Shown here: positions 1-10,721 of the stretch, one piece after another
Numbering within the stretch: the first letter of the stretch is position 1
Layout: every line of letters starts with the position of its first letter
Assembly (NCBI RefSeq): GCF_016808095.1
Contig: NC_068977.1
Location: 6,446,479-6,510,478 of the forward strand
Length of the DNA stretch: 64,000 bases
From: Vigna angularis
Lineage: Eukaryota > Streptophyta > Magnoliopsida > Fabales > Fabaceae
Direction of reading: 5' to 3'
The notes under the pieces: model-generated
Database searches by the model: none
Seen by the model: the letters and a program-made list of their open reading frames with translations, nothing else
Told to the model about the DNA's origin: nothing
Program-made: the position numbers and the translations under genes

Positions 1-836
1 GAAATAATCTTTATTGGTTTTGAAGAAATTCTTTCAAAAAATTATTATTTATGGGATATTTTAAGGATGTTAATTTTGTAATATATTTGGAATAAAAGTT
101 ATTATTATTATAATGGTATGTAGAAAAAAATAATAAGAAATAAAAAATAACTTTAAAATTTTATAATATTATTATTAATCAAAATATTTTTAATTATAAT
201 ACTTTTTTCACAAAATTAACAATAGAATTTTTTTTCAAATTATATTTTAAAAAATCATAATTTATTTTTTTATTTTATTTGTTCTCCCGAAGTAATTAAA
301 ATTGGTGCACAATATATTTGATTAATCATTTTAGATTAATTTTTCTTAATTTTAATTTTAATTTTCCTTCCCATTTTAGATAAAATAAAGAAACAAAAAA
401 GTCAAAGAACGTCTATTTAGGAAATTAATTTTTCAATAGATCTGTTTAAAGAATTTTTCTTTAAAAAAATATTTTTTTGAGAAAAAAAATCACGTTTAAA
501 ACTATTTACTTTTCAAAAATCAATATATGAAAAACAAAAACAGCAAAACTGAGTTAAACATCTATTCCAAAAGGTTTTTCACTATTTAGTTAGAATGGAC
601 GTTGCACATGTGTGGTTGTTTTTTTATACCAGTGTTCATTTTCTTTTATTTTAATAAAAATTTATACAACTATAAAATAAATTTATTGAAAATTATTATT
701 TAAATAATAAAATTGGAAAAAATATGTATAAAAAATCTTTATTTATATATATATATAAGTATAGATTTCCGTATTTTAACAAGTTAAAATCCAATACTTA
801 TATTAATTTATTTAAATAAAAGTATATGTTAAAATT
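1..836. repeat. Direct repeat, left copy, flanking the UGT locus
   Basis: This AT-rich stretch is closely matched, in the same orientation, by 8626-9443, with small indels and scattered substitutions. Shared anchors are TTCTCCCGAAGTAATTAAAA, GGTGCACAATATATTTGATT and the run ending near AAATAAAAGTATAT. The match stops at about 836 here and 9443 there. The copy may continue left of the window. It lies downstream of the glycosyltransferase gene; the other copy lies upstream. Confidence 0.85.
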
Positions 837-1576
837 TTTTTCCCACCTTTAAGCTTAATTAAGTCTTTTTTTTAAGTGTAAATGAAACTTAAAGCACAAA
901 AGACAATAGCACAAAGATAACAAGAAGCACCAAGCAAACTTTCCATGACCACGTAACATTATTGTTATTATGTGTCCTTTTAAGTTACGAAAAAAATGAT
1001 GTTAAGAAAGTTGTGTTAGAACTAGTTTCCATAATGAAGTGCAAAAGGGCTGCAAACAGAAAGGAAAACAATCAAGAGAAGATGCTCACAAACTTTTCTA
1101 ACTTGACATACGTGAGACATTAAGTTATGAAAATAAATGAATCTCTAAGGAATCCAAGATCAGGTGACTCTAATAGAAGACCTGTTCAGCCAGTTGAAGA
1201 GACATTTTGTACTTTATTTAGGGACACTTTCTATACTTAGATAATGGGATTAATTGTACAAAAGTGACACTAACAGTAGAATTTATTATTGTTTTAGCTT
1301 TACAGAATTGGATGTAGTCTCTTTTTGAACGAAGAAATGTTTATACATAAAAATGTCTACATGTAGTTCATAATAACATATACATTAACAATGATAGTAC
1401 AATACAAACTCAAAGGAAATAAAGAAAAAAAAAGCTACATAACATAGTGTTGTTTTGACGCTATAGAATAAAAAGACACGTAAACAAGAAATCCAATCGC
1501 TTGAAAATATTGCCAAGGTTTTGCGAGAGTTTTCTCCAACATAAAATATGCATAAATTAAATTTAAATGGCAATTC
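837..1576. other. Intergenic, downstream of the UGT gene
   Basis: AT-rich sequence after the direct repeat. It will include the 3' untranslated region of the minus-strand UGT gene. The small open frames here are not supported by any coding signature. No other feature seen. Confidence 0.6.
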
Positions 1577-4500
1577 CTACTGTTTAAGCCACTTGACAAA
1601 CCTATTAAAGTTATCCAATGATGCACCACCTTTGACTATGTTGTTCATGACTTTCTCCTTCAACTCAAGAGACCTTGATTTTGTGTTCTCATCACTAAGG
1701 ATTTGGTCCACTTTCAATTTTACCTCTTTGCATGACACAAGTCCATTTTGGTCTTCGTCAAACCCCAATCCAACCTTCAACTCATCACAAATGTATCTTC
1801 TGTTCTGAATTTGGTCTGCAAAATATGGCCAACACAAGAAAGGTACCCCATTGGACAAACCTTCTATGGTAGAATTCCAACCACAGTGAGTGACAAAACA
1901 TGCTATGGCAGGGTGGCTTAAAACCTTTTGTTGAGGAGCCCAACTAACTATCTTACCTTTATGTCCTTTGAATTCATGAGGGTATTTCATTTTATTATCT
2001 TCTCTTATAACCCAAAGAAAAGGTCTATTGGTGAGGTCTAATCCAAGGGCAAGTTCACTGAACTGGTTTTGGTCAAAATGAGTGAAACTACCAAATGCAA
2101 CATACAACACAGTACCATGATGTTGTTCATCAAGCCAACTCATGCAAGATAGATCTTCTTCCCAGAATTGTCCAATTGCTTTTGTGATACCAAATTTACT
2201 GTCATAACTTCTTAATAATGGACCAATCGGTAGGAGCTTAGGAACAAATGATAATGCACCAGGTTCAAGTTCATGTGTTGTGTTGCAGAGCCACCATTCT
2301 GCCAAATTTAAGCTTTGACAACAGTGTATTAGATACTGAAATATTATCTTACCATCTATTTTGTCTCCCATGTTGAACCAAAAAAGGTCTCCTCTGTTCA
2401 TCTCAGCCATACTTGGTGATATTTGAATTGTCTCTTTCGTTGTTAATATTACTCCTACAATATAAAAACAAAACAGAAGCATTATTGTGACAATTGTTTA
2501 TTCAATGTTTAATACTTCTACTATATGCACTAAATACTCCTAAAAATATAATTTGATAACTTCATAAATAGCTATAAATTGTAATCAATTATAAAAAAAT
2601 TAGTATGAAAACTTCTTTTTATGTAAAGATACCATACTGTATTGATTAATACGCATGGTCACTGTACCGTTGACCGAACAACTTTTCCAAGATAGACCGA
2701 ACGGTTGTCCTAAGGCCGTCCATCCAGATCATCATCAGGATCGAGCGTCGAAGCAAACACTGTCCTTGGACCGACCGTACATAGAACGAGCGATCCTCCA
2801 AAGGTCGCCCATCCGGGTCAGCCATCAAGACCGAGCTTTCAAGCTGACCGATCAGCAGAACCAAGTGGCCACCCATCCCGGTTGACGTCCCTGGCCGACC
2901 ACCCTTCTGACCGGCCATCCCGACCGACCCAGGTCGACTACACAGTTAAATACTAATGACTCATTAAAGCCCTTAATAAAGATTAAGGTATGATTGGGCC
3001 GTTATCAGGCCCACGAAAGGTAAAAGCTCATTACAATCAGTATAAATAAAGGTTCCAGGTATGATTTCTGGAGGGATGGCTTACGATGCAATATATACAT
3101 GCATTACAGACCACTCGGTCATGTTACTGACTTAAGCATCAGAGTGCTTTTGACAGGTACCCGATCGCTCGGCTTGGAGAGCGAGGAGAGAGAATGAATA
3201 CTACAACCAGGACTTGAAGACGAGAGAGCCTGTTCAGCCCTTCCTAGCGCGTCCAACCCTAAGCCAAGAGGTAACCGTCCAGTTTTCACCAGCTTCTAAT
3301 GCCCCCTAGAGACAAAGCCGCTCGGTTTGCTTCAGTTCGTGGGATTCAGCAACGTCCGCTCGGTCTTCGGCAAACTCTTGTGTGTTTTAACAGGGTCAGA
3401 CCAGATCCGACCGAAACAGTCACGTAATTTGTATTTTCTCCTTAATGAAACTATTAAAATCATGTTTTTTAGTATTCAATAAATAAATTTCAATGAATTT
3501 TATATATTATTGTGATACTAAATAAGGTGTGACAACTACATCATTCATTAAATGAAGATATAGTGTTGGGATAAAATTAAATTTCGGGTTTATTTATAAT
3601 TACGTTTCAGTATTTTGTTCTTCATTTAAATTGTATTTTTTCTATTTTTGTTGTTGTTGGATTCAGGTTTGTCAGAGTTGTTGTATATGTTTCTATTTGT
3701 GTTTCATTGTACTTGGTGCTTTTTTTATTCTTGATATACTAGGACAGTTATTTGGTCAATATTATTTTCATATACTCGGTGATCAATATTCGGTTATTGA
3801 TATACAATTATTTAATGGCTTGTTTTATTCAATGAATTTACACAAAGTTACAATTCAGAAATTTACATCTGTCATGCAAAGAAGTAAAACTGAAAGTGGA
3901 GAAAATCCTTGTAAAAAAAAGAGAGAAAAAGAGAGAAGCGTGCTTGAGTGTTTGAGGAAAAGAGAGTAAGATGTCAAATCTTGTAAACGGTATTCATACC
4001 GCAATTAACAAAGAAAACCAATTATGATAGTTGGAATCTACAAATGAAGGCTTTTCTTGAATCCAAGACGCATGGGATGTAGTAGAGAATGAATACCAAG
4101 AATTAGCAGAGGATGAAGAGCAGACTATTGCACATATTGTCGCGTTAAGAAAAATGCGAGTGAAGGACAAACTAGCTTTGTACCTATTGTACATAGTTTT
4201 GGACGAGTCTGACTTTGAGAAAATAACAAAAACTGCATCTTCAAGAGAAGCGTGGGAGATCCTAAAAAATGCATATAAAGCAAATAACCATGTTAAACAA
4301 GTTTGGCTTCAAACTCTTATAGGCAAGTTTAAAAACTTGAGAATGGAATAGAGAGAATGAGTAGCCAAGTACATAACTCGGGTGGAGACCGTAGCAAATC
4401 AACTCGGCAGAAATGGTGCCTGCATCCAACTTGTGTATAAGATCTTAAGTTCGTTGAGAAACAATTTTGAGAATATAGTTTACGCCATCAGGAAGATTGG

Positions 4501-7111
4501 AAGCTAAGTTGTGTTCAAACTAGAGATCAGTGTCGAGCACAAGAACATTTTGGAAAGTTGTCCTACTAGCAAGTAGAGCTCGACAACATTGTCGAGTTGA
4601 AAGGAGACCTTAGCAAATTTTTCGAATGGCAAGAAGAACTCGACAAAAATGTCGAACAACAAAGGGAACTCGGGAAAATAACCGAGCATACCTATGAACT
4701 CAGCAAGACAACTGAATAGCATGGAGAGGACGAGAAGACACCCTCACATATTAATGGTGCATTTGAAGAGGCTGACAGTGGGCATGGTGAGCTCGAAGAA
4801 GCCTATGGAGAGTTTGAAGAGCAACTCAACAAGATTGTCGAGTATTGTGGAGAGCTCGGATAAGAAACCGAGTATGATGGATAGGTCGGCCAAACAACAG
4901 AACAACCTGGAAATGGCAAAAGAAAGCTCGGACAGCCCATGGGGTGGCTTGGAAACTTGGTGGAGGGTTCAGGGAAGAGCTCAATAGAGCATGTCGTGAA
5001 ATCGGAAGAGCATGAGGCTTGGATAGCCTAGAATGAGAATGAATACGGAAACATGAACTAAAACAATGACATTAAAGGAACAATCATGTGCAACAAGCGT
5101 GGGGATAGTAAAAGAGTTGAAGCTACAATAACTCATGGTGGTAGAAAGGTTATTGAGAAGACGACCATGGTCAAGAAGAAGAGGGTCATGGTTAATAAGA
5201 AGATGACCATTATGAGAGAAAAGTTGGCGATGATTAATAAGACGGCTAAAATGAAGAACAAGTTGGTCAATAGTATTGAGAAGTCAACCAAAGGAATGGA
5301 GAAGTCGATCAAAGTGAAAAACAAGACAACTATACCCTAACTATTTATGAAAATAGCAAGCTCGGTGTGAAGATAACAAAATTTAAGTTTTTATTAATAA
5401 CTTATGATTAGTTTAGATATGATTTAATTTCAACATATTGAAATATTGATGTATTTTTTAAATTGTTATAAAACATATATATCACCTTTTACATTTCTAA
5501 CATCTATATTACTTCTCTAATTGGTATAAATACTTATAAATAGCGAATATAAAATATATTCTACATATATATATATATATATAACAGTAATCAACAATTT
5601 AAAATACCTCTATTTTACATCGTGCGGACCACTTATGTATAACTTACGTGCAAACTTACTCTAACAATAAAAAACAAATGAAATAATATTTTTATACTCT
5701 TTTCTTCATGTCGAGTTTTGTTTTAAATTAAAAATATTAATTTTTCTTGCATTTGTAATCAAAATATTTAATATTTATTAATATAAATTATTCTATAATA
5801 TAAATTATTCTATTTCATAGAACATATATAAATTTATTTTCTAAAAGATTTTTCATGTCAGATTTGCCATGAAAAAAATTAAAAAAATTGTATCCTATCA
5901 AATAAAATAATATACTTGTTATGATTATATTTTCATATAAATGTACAAATGGTTCAAATTTTTTAAAATTATGTTAAAATTATGACCTAATTAGGATGAC
6001 AAAAAATTCGATATAGATATTCACAAACAAAATTCGTGATGGATAATTATTATCTGAAATAACGAATAGCGAATATTTAAATATTTATTTTTAAACATAC
6101 CAATTGCAAGTATTATACAAACGGATCTGTAAAAATTCTTAATCCATAAAAAATAATAATAATAATTTAATTTATATTTTTTTAAAATTAAATTTAATTA
6201 AAAATAAAATTAATTTATATTTTTTAAGTTATATTTAATTAAAATTAAATTTTAATTTATATTTAATTTAATTTATATTATATTATATATATTTTATAAT
6301 TTTATTTTTAAAATGTATAAAATATATTTTTTAAAATTTTTACTCGAGGATTTTAAAATAACCACTTATATTATATTTTTTAAATAAGTATTTACATGGA
6401 TAGCAAGGAAATTATGAGTTAAATTTTCATTTTGCAAGTGAAATCCGTGTCCAACCGTTAGACCTAATACACTTACAGAAACATGCAATATAAATAAACT
6501 AAAACAAGCTGAATTTAAATGTAATAAAATCAGTATTCTTTTATATAAAAGAAAAAAAAATAATATGAACAATCAAGGATAAAGTATATGAAAAGTATAA
6601 CATTCTTACCGTCAGAATCTATGGTTCCACCATGAATAAGAGAGGGAAGACTCCACAGCAAGGCAAAGATAGCAGCTGATGCAGGCCACACTATTGCTCC
6701 TTTGATTCCAAATTTTCTTCCAACATCCAACGCCCAAGCCATGCACAAATCTGCAACAATGAAGCTGATTCTGTTATCACCTTTCAAGTGCATATGCTCT
6801 ATCAGCTTCTCAAGTGCTTTTGGCATGGAGTTCTGCAGACCATCACACAGCTTGCTCAGATCGTTTCTGTCATCATCAGCTCCTAACCCATCAGGGACTG
6901 AAACCAACTTCACCGCCGACTCTTCATCATGGTTCGTACTATGTTGTTGTTGCTCTCCGAACGAACTCACCACTCGCCTGTGGTCGAATTCTGTGTTCAG
7001 AAAAACCACTCTGCAACCATTCTCGACCAACTTCTGTGACAGGATCATCAAGGGGTTCACATGCCCTTGTGCTGGATAAGGTACCACTAGCACAACTGGA
7101 ATATTGCTCAT
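1577..7111 (-). CDS. UDP-glycosyltransferase, UGT83A1-like (two exons)
   Basis: Family-1 glycosyltransferase that moves a sugar from a UDP-sugar to a small acceptor in the cytosol; the acceptor cannot be read from sequence. Exon 1 is 7111-6610 and exon 2 is 2454-1577. The donor (GACG/GTAAGA) and acceptor (TTGTAG/GAG) join in phase to read DSDGVILTTKE, giving 459 residues, normal for the family. The catalytic His is H17 in PYPAQGHVNPL and its partner Asp is D121 in FIVADLCMAW. The 44-residue PSPG sugar-donor box is at about 339-382, starting WAPQQ, containing HCGWNS and ending FADQ. Conserved CNTTHELEP and YVAFGSFT blocks agree with the UGT83 group. The intron (2455-6609) is swollen by a solo LTR and a decayed copia gag, yet both exons are intact. 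A Mutator-type MITE lies 267 bp upstream of the ATG. UGT83 assignment is from remembered family similarity; the UGT call itself is secure. Confidence 0.93.
2663..3418 (+). mobile_element. Solo LTR of a Ty3/gypsy (Tat/Ogre-like) element in the UGT intron
   Basis: A 756-bp segment, much richer in GC than its surroundings, begins TGTACCGTTGACC and ends GACCGAAACA. It is flanked by a perfect 5-bp duplication GTCAC (2658-2662 and 3419-3423). Inside, ACTGACTTAAGCATCAGAGT followed by GCTTTTGACAGGT resembles the conserved R/U5 motif of Tat/Ogre-type plant LTRs, and TATAAATAAAGG upstream is a plausible TATA region. No internal domain or second LTR is present, so it is a solo LTR. Open frames within it are not genes. 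Confidence 0.88.
3971..5339 (+). pseudogene. Decayed Ty1/copia gag with Glu/Lys-rich tail
   Basis: Broken reading frames give a copia-type Gag of the UBN2/DUF4219 kind: YDSWNLQMKAFLES, then WDVVENEYQE, REAWEILKNAY, KFKNLRME and VETVANQLGRNG. Two frameshifts near 4020 and 4070 and stops near 4350 interrupt it. From about 4570 the frame reads an unusual run of short acidic repeats (EELDKNVEQQ, RELGKITEH, GELEEAYGEFEEQL) and ends in a Lys-rich stretch to 5339. Upstream (3424-3970) no LTR or primer binding site was recognised. It sits in the UGT intron and runs antisense to the UGT gene. No protease, integrase or RT was found. Confidence 0.75.
5340..6609. other. AT-rich remainder of the UGT intron, with (AT)n
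   Basis: Extremely AT-rich intron sequence next to exon 1. It contains a dinucleotide (AT)n run at about 5565-5583. A stretch near 6000-6150 with several variants of GCGAATATTTAAATA looks like old intergenic repeat. No coding signal seen. Confidence 0.6.
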
Positions 7112-7369
7112 GTTCTTCTCGATGTTTTTCTTTTTTCTGATGCCCTTTTATTATAGTGATGATACAGGGATATTTCTTGCTATTTATTCTGGTTTTCTGT
7201 ATTTTATGAATTTAGAATTAAAATAAATATATTTTTGTGGTTTTTTTTGAAATATTATGATTATTACCTAACTTTCTTTCTGCAAGAATGAGAAATTTCA
7301 TTATCTCACCTTCCAAAATCTTCTTCTATATTCTAGGTTGGTCCCTAGACAGAAGACAATCACGTGTTG
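7112..7369 (-). promoter_or_regulatory. Probable UGT promoter and 5' leader
   Basis: The short interval between the UGT start codon and the MITE at 7379. On the minus strand AATAAATAGCAAG (about 7175-7187) is a weak TATA-like candidate about 70 bp upstream of the ATG. The call rests on position only. Confidence 0.35.
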
Positions 7370-7378
7370 TTTTTAAAT

Positions 7379-7828
7379 GGTTTAATTGCTTCCTTTGTCC
7401 CCAGTTTGGTTGAATTGTGTCAAATTCATCCTCATTTTTAAAAAAGTTTCATTGTCGTCCTCATGTGGTATAAAAGTGTCAATTGAATCCAAACATAGAA
7501 AAAATTTGTGTCAAAGTAGTCATTTTTCCTATATCTCTGTGTCTTCCTTTCATATGTCACTTCTCTGGAGCTATGAAAAGCCTTAAATTGGATAAGGTAA
7601 AATGAATATCTGTACTTGATTGTATGAAAGGAAGACACAGAGATATAAGAAAAATGACTACTTTGACACAAATTTTTTCTATGTTTGGATTCAATTGACA
7701 CTTTTACACCACGTGAGGACGACAATGAAACTTTTACACCACGTGAGGACGACAATGAAACTTTTTTAAAAATGAGGATGAATTTGACACAATTCAACCA
7801 AACTGGGGACAAAGGAAGCAATTAAACC
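7379..7828. mobile_element. Mutator-type MITE with long inverted repeats
   Basis: A 450-bp foldback element begins GGTTTAATTGCTTCC and ends GGAAGCAATTAAACC. Arms of roughly 180-200 bp surround a short loop (about 7556-7625). A perfect 9-bp duplication TTTTTAAAT (7370-7378 and 7829-7837) marks Mutator-superfamily insertion. The right arm has a tandem duplication of 30 bp (CCACGTGAGGACGACAATG repeated, about 7700-7760). The open frames in both arms read the same peptide and are a consequence of the inverted repeat. The termini match those of the large element at 39707-44060. Confidence 0.92.
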
Positions 7829-7837
7829 TTTTTAAAT

Positions 7838-8625
7838 ATATAAACATTAATATTATTTTTGTGAATATTATTATTTTTGCTAGAATGATGCTTTTAAATA
7901 TATGTAAACATTAATATTAATTTTGTGAATATTATTATTTTTGTCAGAATGATAGCAGACCGTTGCTAAAATATAGATCCATAACTACTGTTAATTAACT
8001 GTATTATGAATAGAAATCTGATTATTTTCTGTTTACGTAGCCAAAGTTTTTTAATTAAAAATATTATTTTAGTTCTTGAAATGATTCAATGTCCTCTTTT
8101 CAAATTTTTGACAACCTTTGTTACATGTTTTTATACAGGAGAACTTTAAGGTATCTGGATTTCTTTGAATAATATGACGATAGAAATGTATAATTTTTTA
8201 ACTTTTATTAACATAATGTCAATTATACATATTTATAAACATTAAAAATTGATTTAAAACTCTTTAATAATACTTTAAAAATATAAAAATATTCATTATT
8301 TGATTTATTAAAATATTATATATTTAACTTGGTAAAATCGGCATGCCTCTGATGGAGTCATGCTTCTAGTTTTTAAAATAGACTGTCCTTGTGTTTATAA
8401 TATAATAATATTTAATTTCCTTTTAATTTTTAAACAATATTTTTATTTTTATTTTTTTATTCATAATTTTTTCTAATTATTTTTTATTTTAATTTTTAAT
8501 GCTTAATTTTATTTTCCTTTATTAAAAGAAATCATCCCAGAATATGGTCCACATGAAACTGAATTTCCAAGGGATTTTTTATTTCAAACATCAAAAAGTT
8601 ACTTAAAAATTCTGTCCATGTGAAG
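7838..8625. other. AT-rich intergenic
   Basis: A short near-duplicate (about 7840-7885 and 7890-7945, sharing AAACATTAATATTA and TTTTGTGAATATTATTATTT) follows the MITE. The rest is AT-rich with no coding signal. Confidence 0.5.
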
Positions 8626-9443
8626 AAATAATGTTCTATTGGACTTATTTGAAGATATTCTTTTAAAAAATTATTATTTATGGGACATTTTAAAGATGTT
8701 AATTTTGTAATATATTTGGAATAAAAGTTATATTATTATAATGGTATGCAGAAAAAAATAATAAGAAATAAAAAATAAATTTAAAATTTTATACTATTAT
8801 TATTATTATTCAAAATACTTTCAATTATAATATTTTTATTTTTTTCACAAAATTAACAATAGAACTTTTTTTTCAAATTATATTTAAAAAAATCATAATT
8901 TATTTTTTTATTTTATTTGTTCTCCCGAAGTAATTAAAATTGGTGCACAATATATTTGATTAATCAGTTTAAATTAATTTTCCTTAATTTTAATTTTCCT
9001 TCCCATTTTAGATAAAAAAAAAACAAAAAAGTCAAATAACGGTCTATTTAGGAAATTAATTTTTCAATAGATCTGTTTAAATAATTTTTCTTTAAAAAAT
9101 ATTATTTTGAGAAAATAAATCACATTTAAAACTATTTACTTTTAAAAATCAATATATGAAAAACAAAACAGCAAAACTTAGTTAAACGGTCTCTCACTAT
9201 TTAGTGAGAACGGAGGTGTCACCTTGTGTTGTTTTTTTTATACCCGTGTTCATTTTCTTTTATTTTAATACAAATTTATACATCTATAAAATAAATTTAT
9301 TGAAAATTATTATTTAAATAATAAAATCTGAAAAATATATGTAAAAAAAATCATTCTTTGTATATATAAGTATAGATTCCCTTATTTTAATAAGTTAAAA
9401 TCCAATACTTATATTAATTTATTTAAATAAAAGTATATATTAT
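8626..9443. repeat. Direct repeat, right copy, flanking the UGT locus
   Basis: Same-orientation copy of 1-836. Divergence is moderate: GGGACATTTTAAAGATG here against GGGATATTTTAAGGATG there, and ATATTATTATAATGG against ATTATTATTATAATGG. Similarity ends near 9443. Together the pair encloses the whole UGT gene. Confidence 0.85.
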
Positions 9444-10257
9444 TATTTCTATATTTAATGTTTGTTCTACAATTTAATGAAAATGATATGGAGAATTATA
9501 GACCGCATATTTTAAAATTTAATAAAAGTAAGAACAGGAAGGCATGCCTACCCAAGATAGATGGGACCCTAACATCTTTATTATACATTATGATTAGCAG
9601 CAGGAGGGTACGAGGTTTAGCAAAACGGTATTTGACAATTTTTTTTTATAATATTTTAAATTATTTATGTATTATTATTTGATTAGTTTAAAATTATTAT
9701 ACAATAAATATTATAAATATTAACATGAATCAATAAATGAATATACCTGATGTTAAAATATTGTTAAAAAAATATTATCAAAGTATTATTATCTCAAATT
9801 CTATTATTTTCATTCTAAAAAAATTTCATGCTAGTGTGAAATTAGTATAACATATTTATTATATTTTTATTCTAATAGAATAACACATAATATTTCTATA
9901 TTTTATTATTATTTTTAATATTAATTAATTAAGTTTTATAAGAAAAATAAAAATGTCATATAAAAAATATGATATTATTAAATATTAAATATTAGAGAAA
10001 CATATTCTGATTTTTTAGTATCAAATAAAAATAATAATTATATATATTTCAAATTAAAATAACAAATAAAATTTATCGAGAATTAAAATATTTATTAAAT
10101 TTATAAATAACAGTGAAATAAAGTTATAAAATTAAAAGATATTTCTAAAAAGTTAAAAAAAGAAAAACTAGTATCCAAGTTTAAAACTGTTTTAAATGTC
10201 TATTTCCTTTCTTTTTTTACATTTTAATTGAATTTCTTTTGTATTACCTATCATAGG
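9444..10257. other. AT-rich intergenic
   Basis: No supportable gene. A small island at about 9530-9620 has more balanced base composition, but the 74-codon frame across it shows nothing recognisable. Confidence 0.5.
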
Positions 10258-10721
10258 TCTGGTCTCTTGTTGGCCTACCATGTTTGGGTGTTGCTCCCTC
10301 CACCACCACACCTTTTTTCCTCTATCTCCTCTTTACTATTTTGTTTTCACTAAAATTTTATTTTTAGGGTTATTATTTTTAATTTTATCCATTCACAACA
10401 TATTTCATTAATAACATATTCTAGTCTCGTACATGAGTAAAATACTTTTATTTCATTTTAACATTATATTTCTTCTTCTCTTTCTTTCGTCGTTGTGAGA
10501 TACTACAAGTTGCAAAAGTTGGTGGTGGTAGAAAGAATTATCAAGCAGTCACCCTCTCGTGGTGTAGTGTGTGGAGTGGTGCAGTGTGTGAAGTGCTTCC
10601 TCGTATTCGAATAAACCTTGAAATAAAACCCTAAAATAAAAAACATAACCTTTCAACGGATGTCAACATCCGTTTAAGGAGAAACGAATGTCAACATCCG
10701 TTTAAGGAAAAAACGGATGTC

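Noticed and set aside
2646..2918. 90- and 76-codon overlapping frames
   Set aside because: They lie inside the solo LTR in the UGT intron, on opposite strands, with no domain.
5086..5340. 84-codon Lys-rich frame as a separate gene
   Set aside because: It is continuous with the decayed copia gag region and is low complexity.
7386..7821. Two frames sharing one peptide on opposite strands
   Set aside because: They come from the two arms of the MITE inverted repeat.
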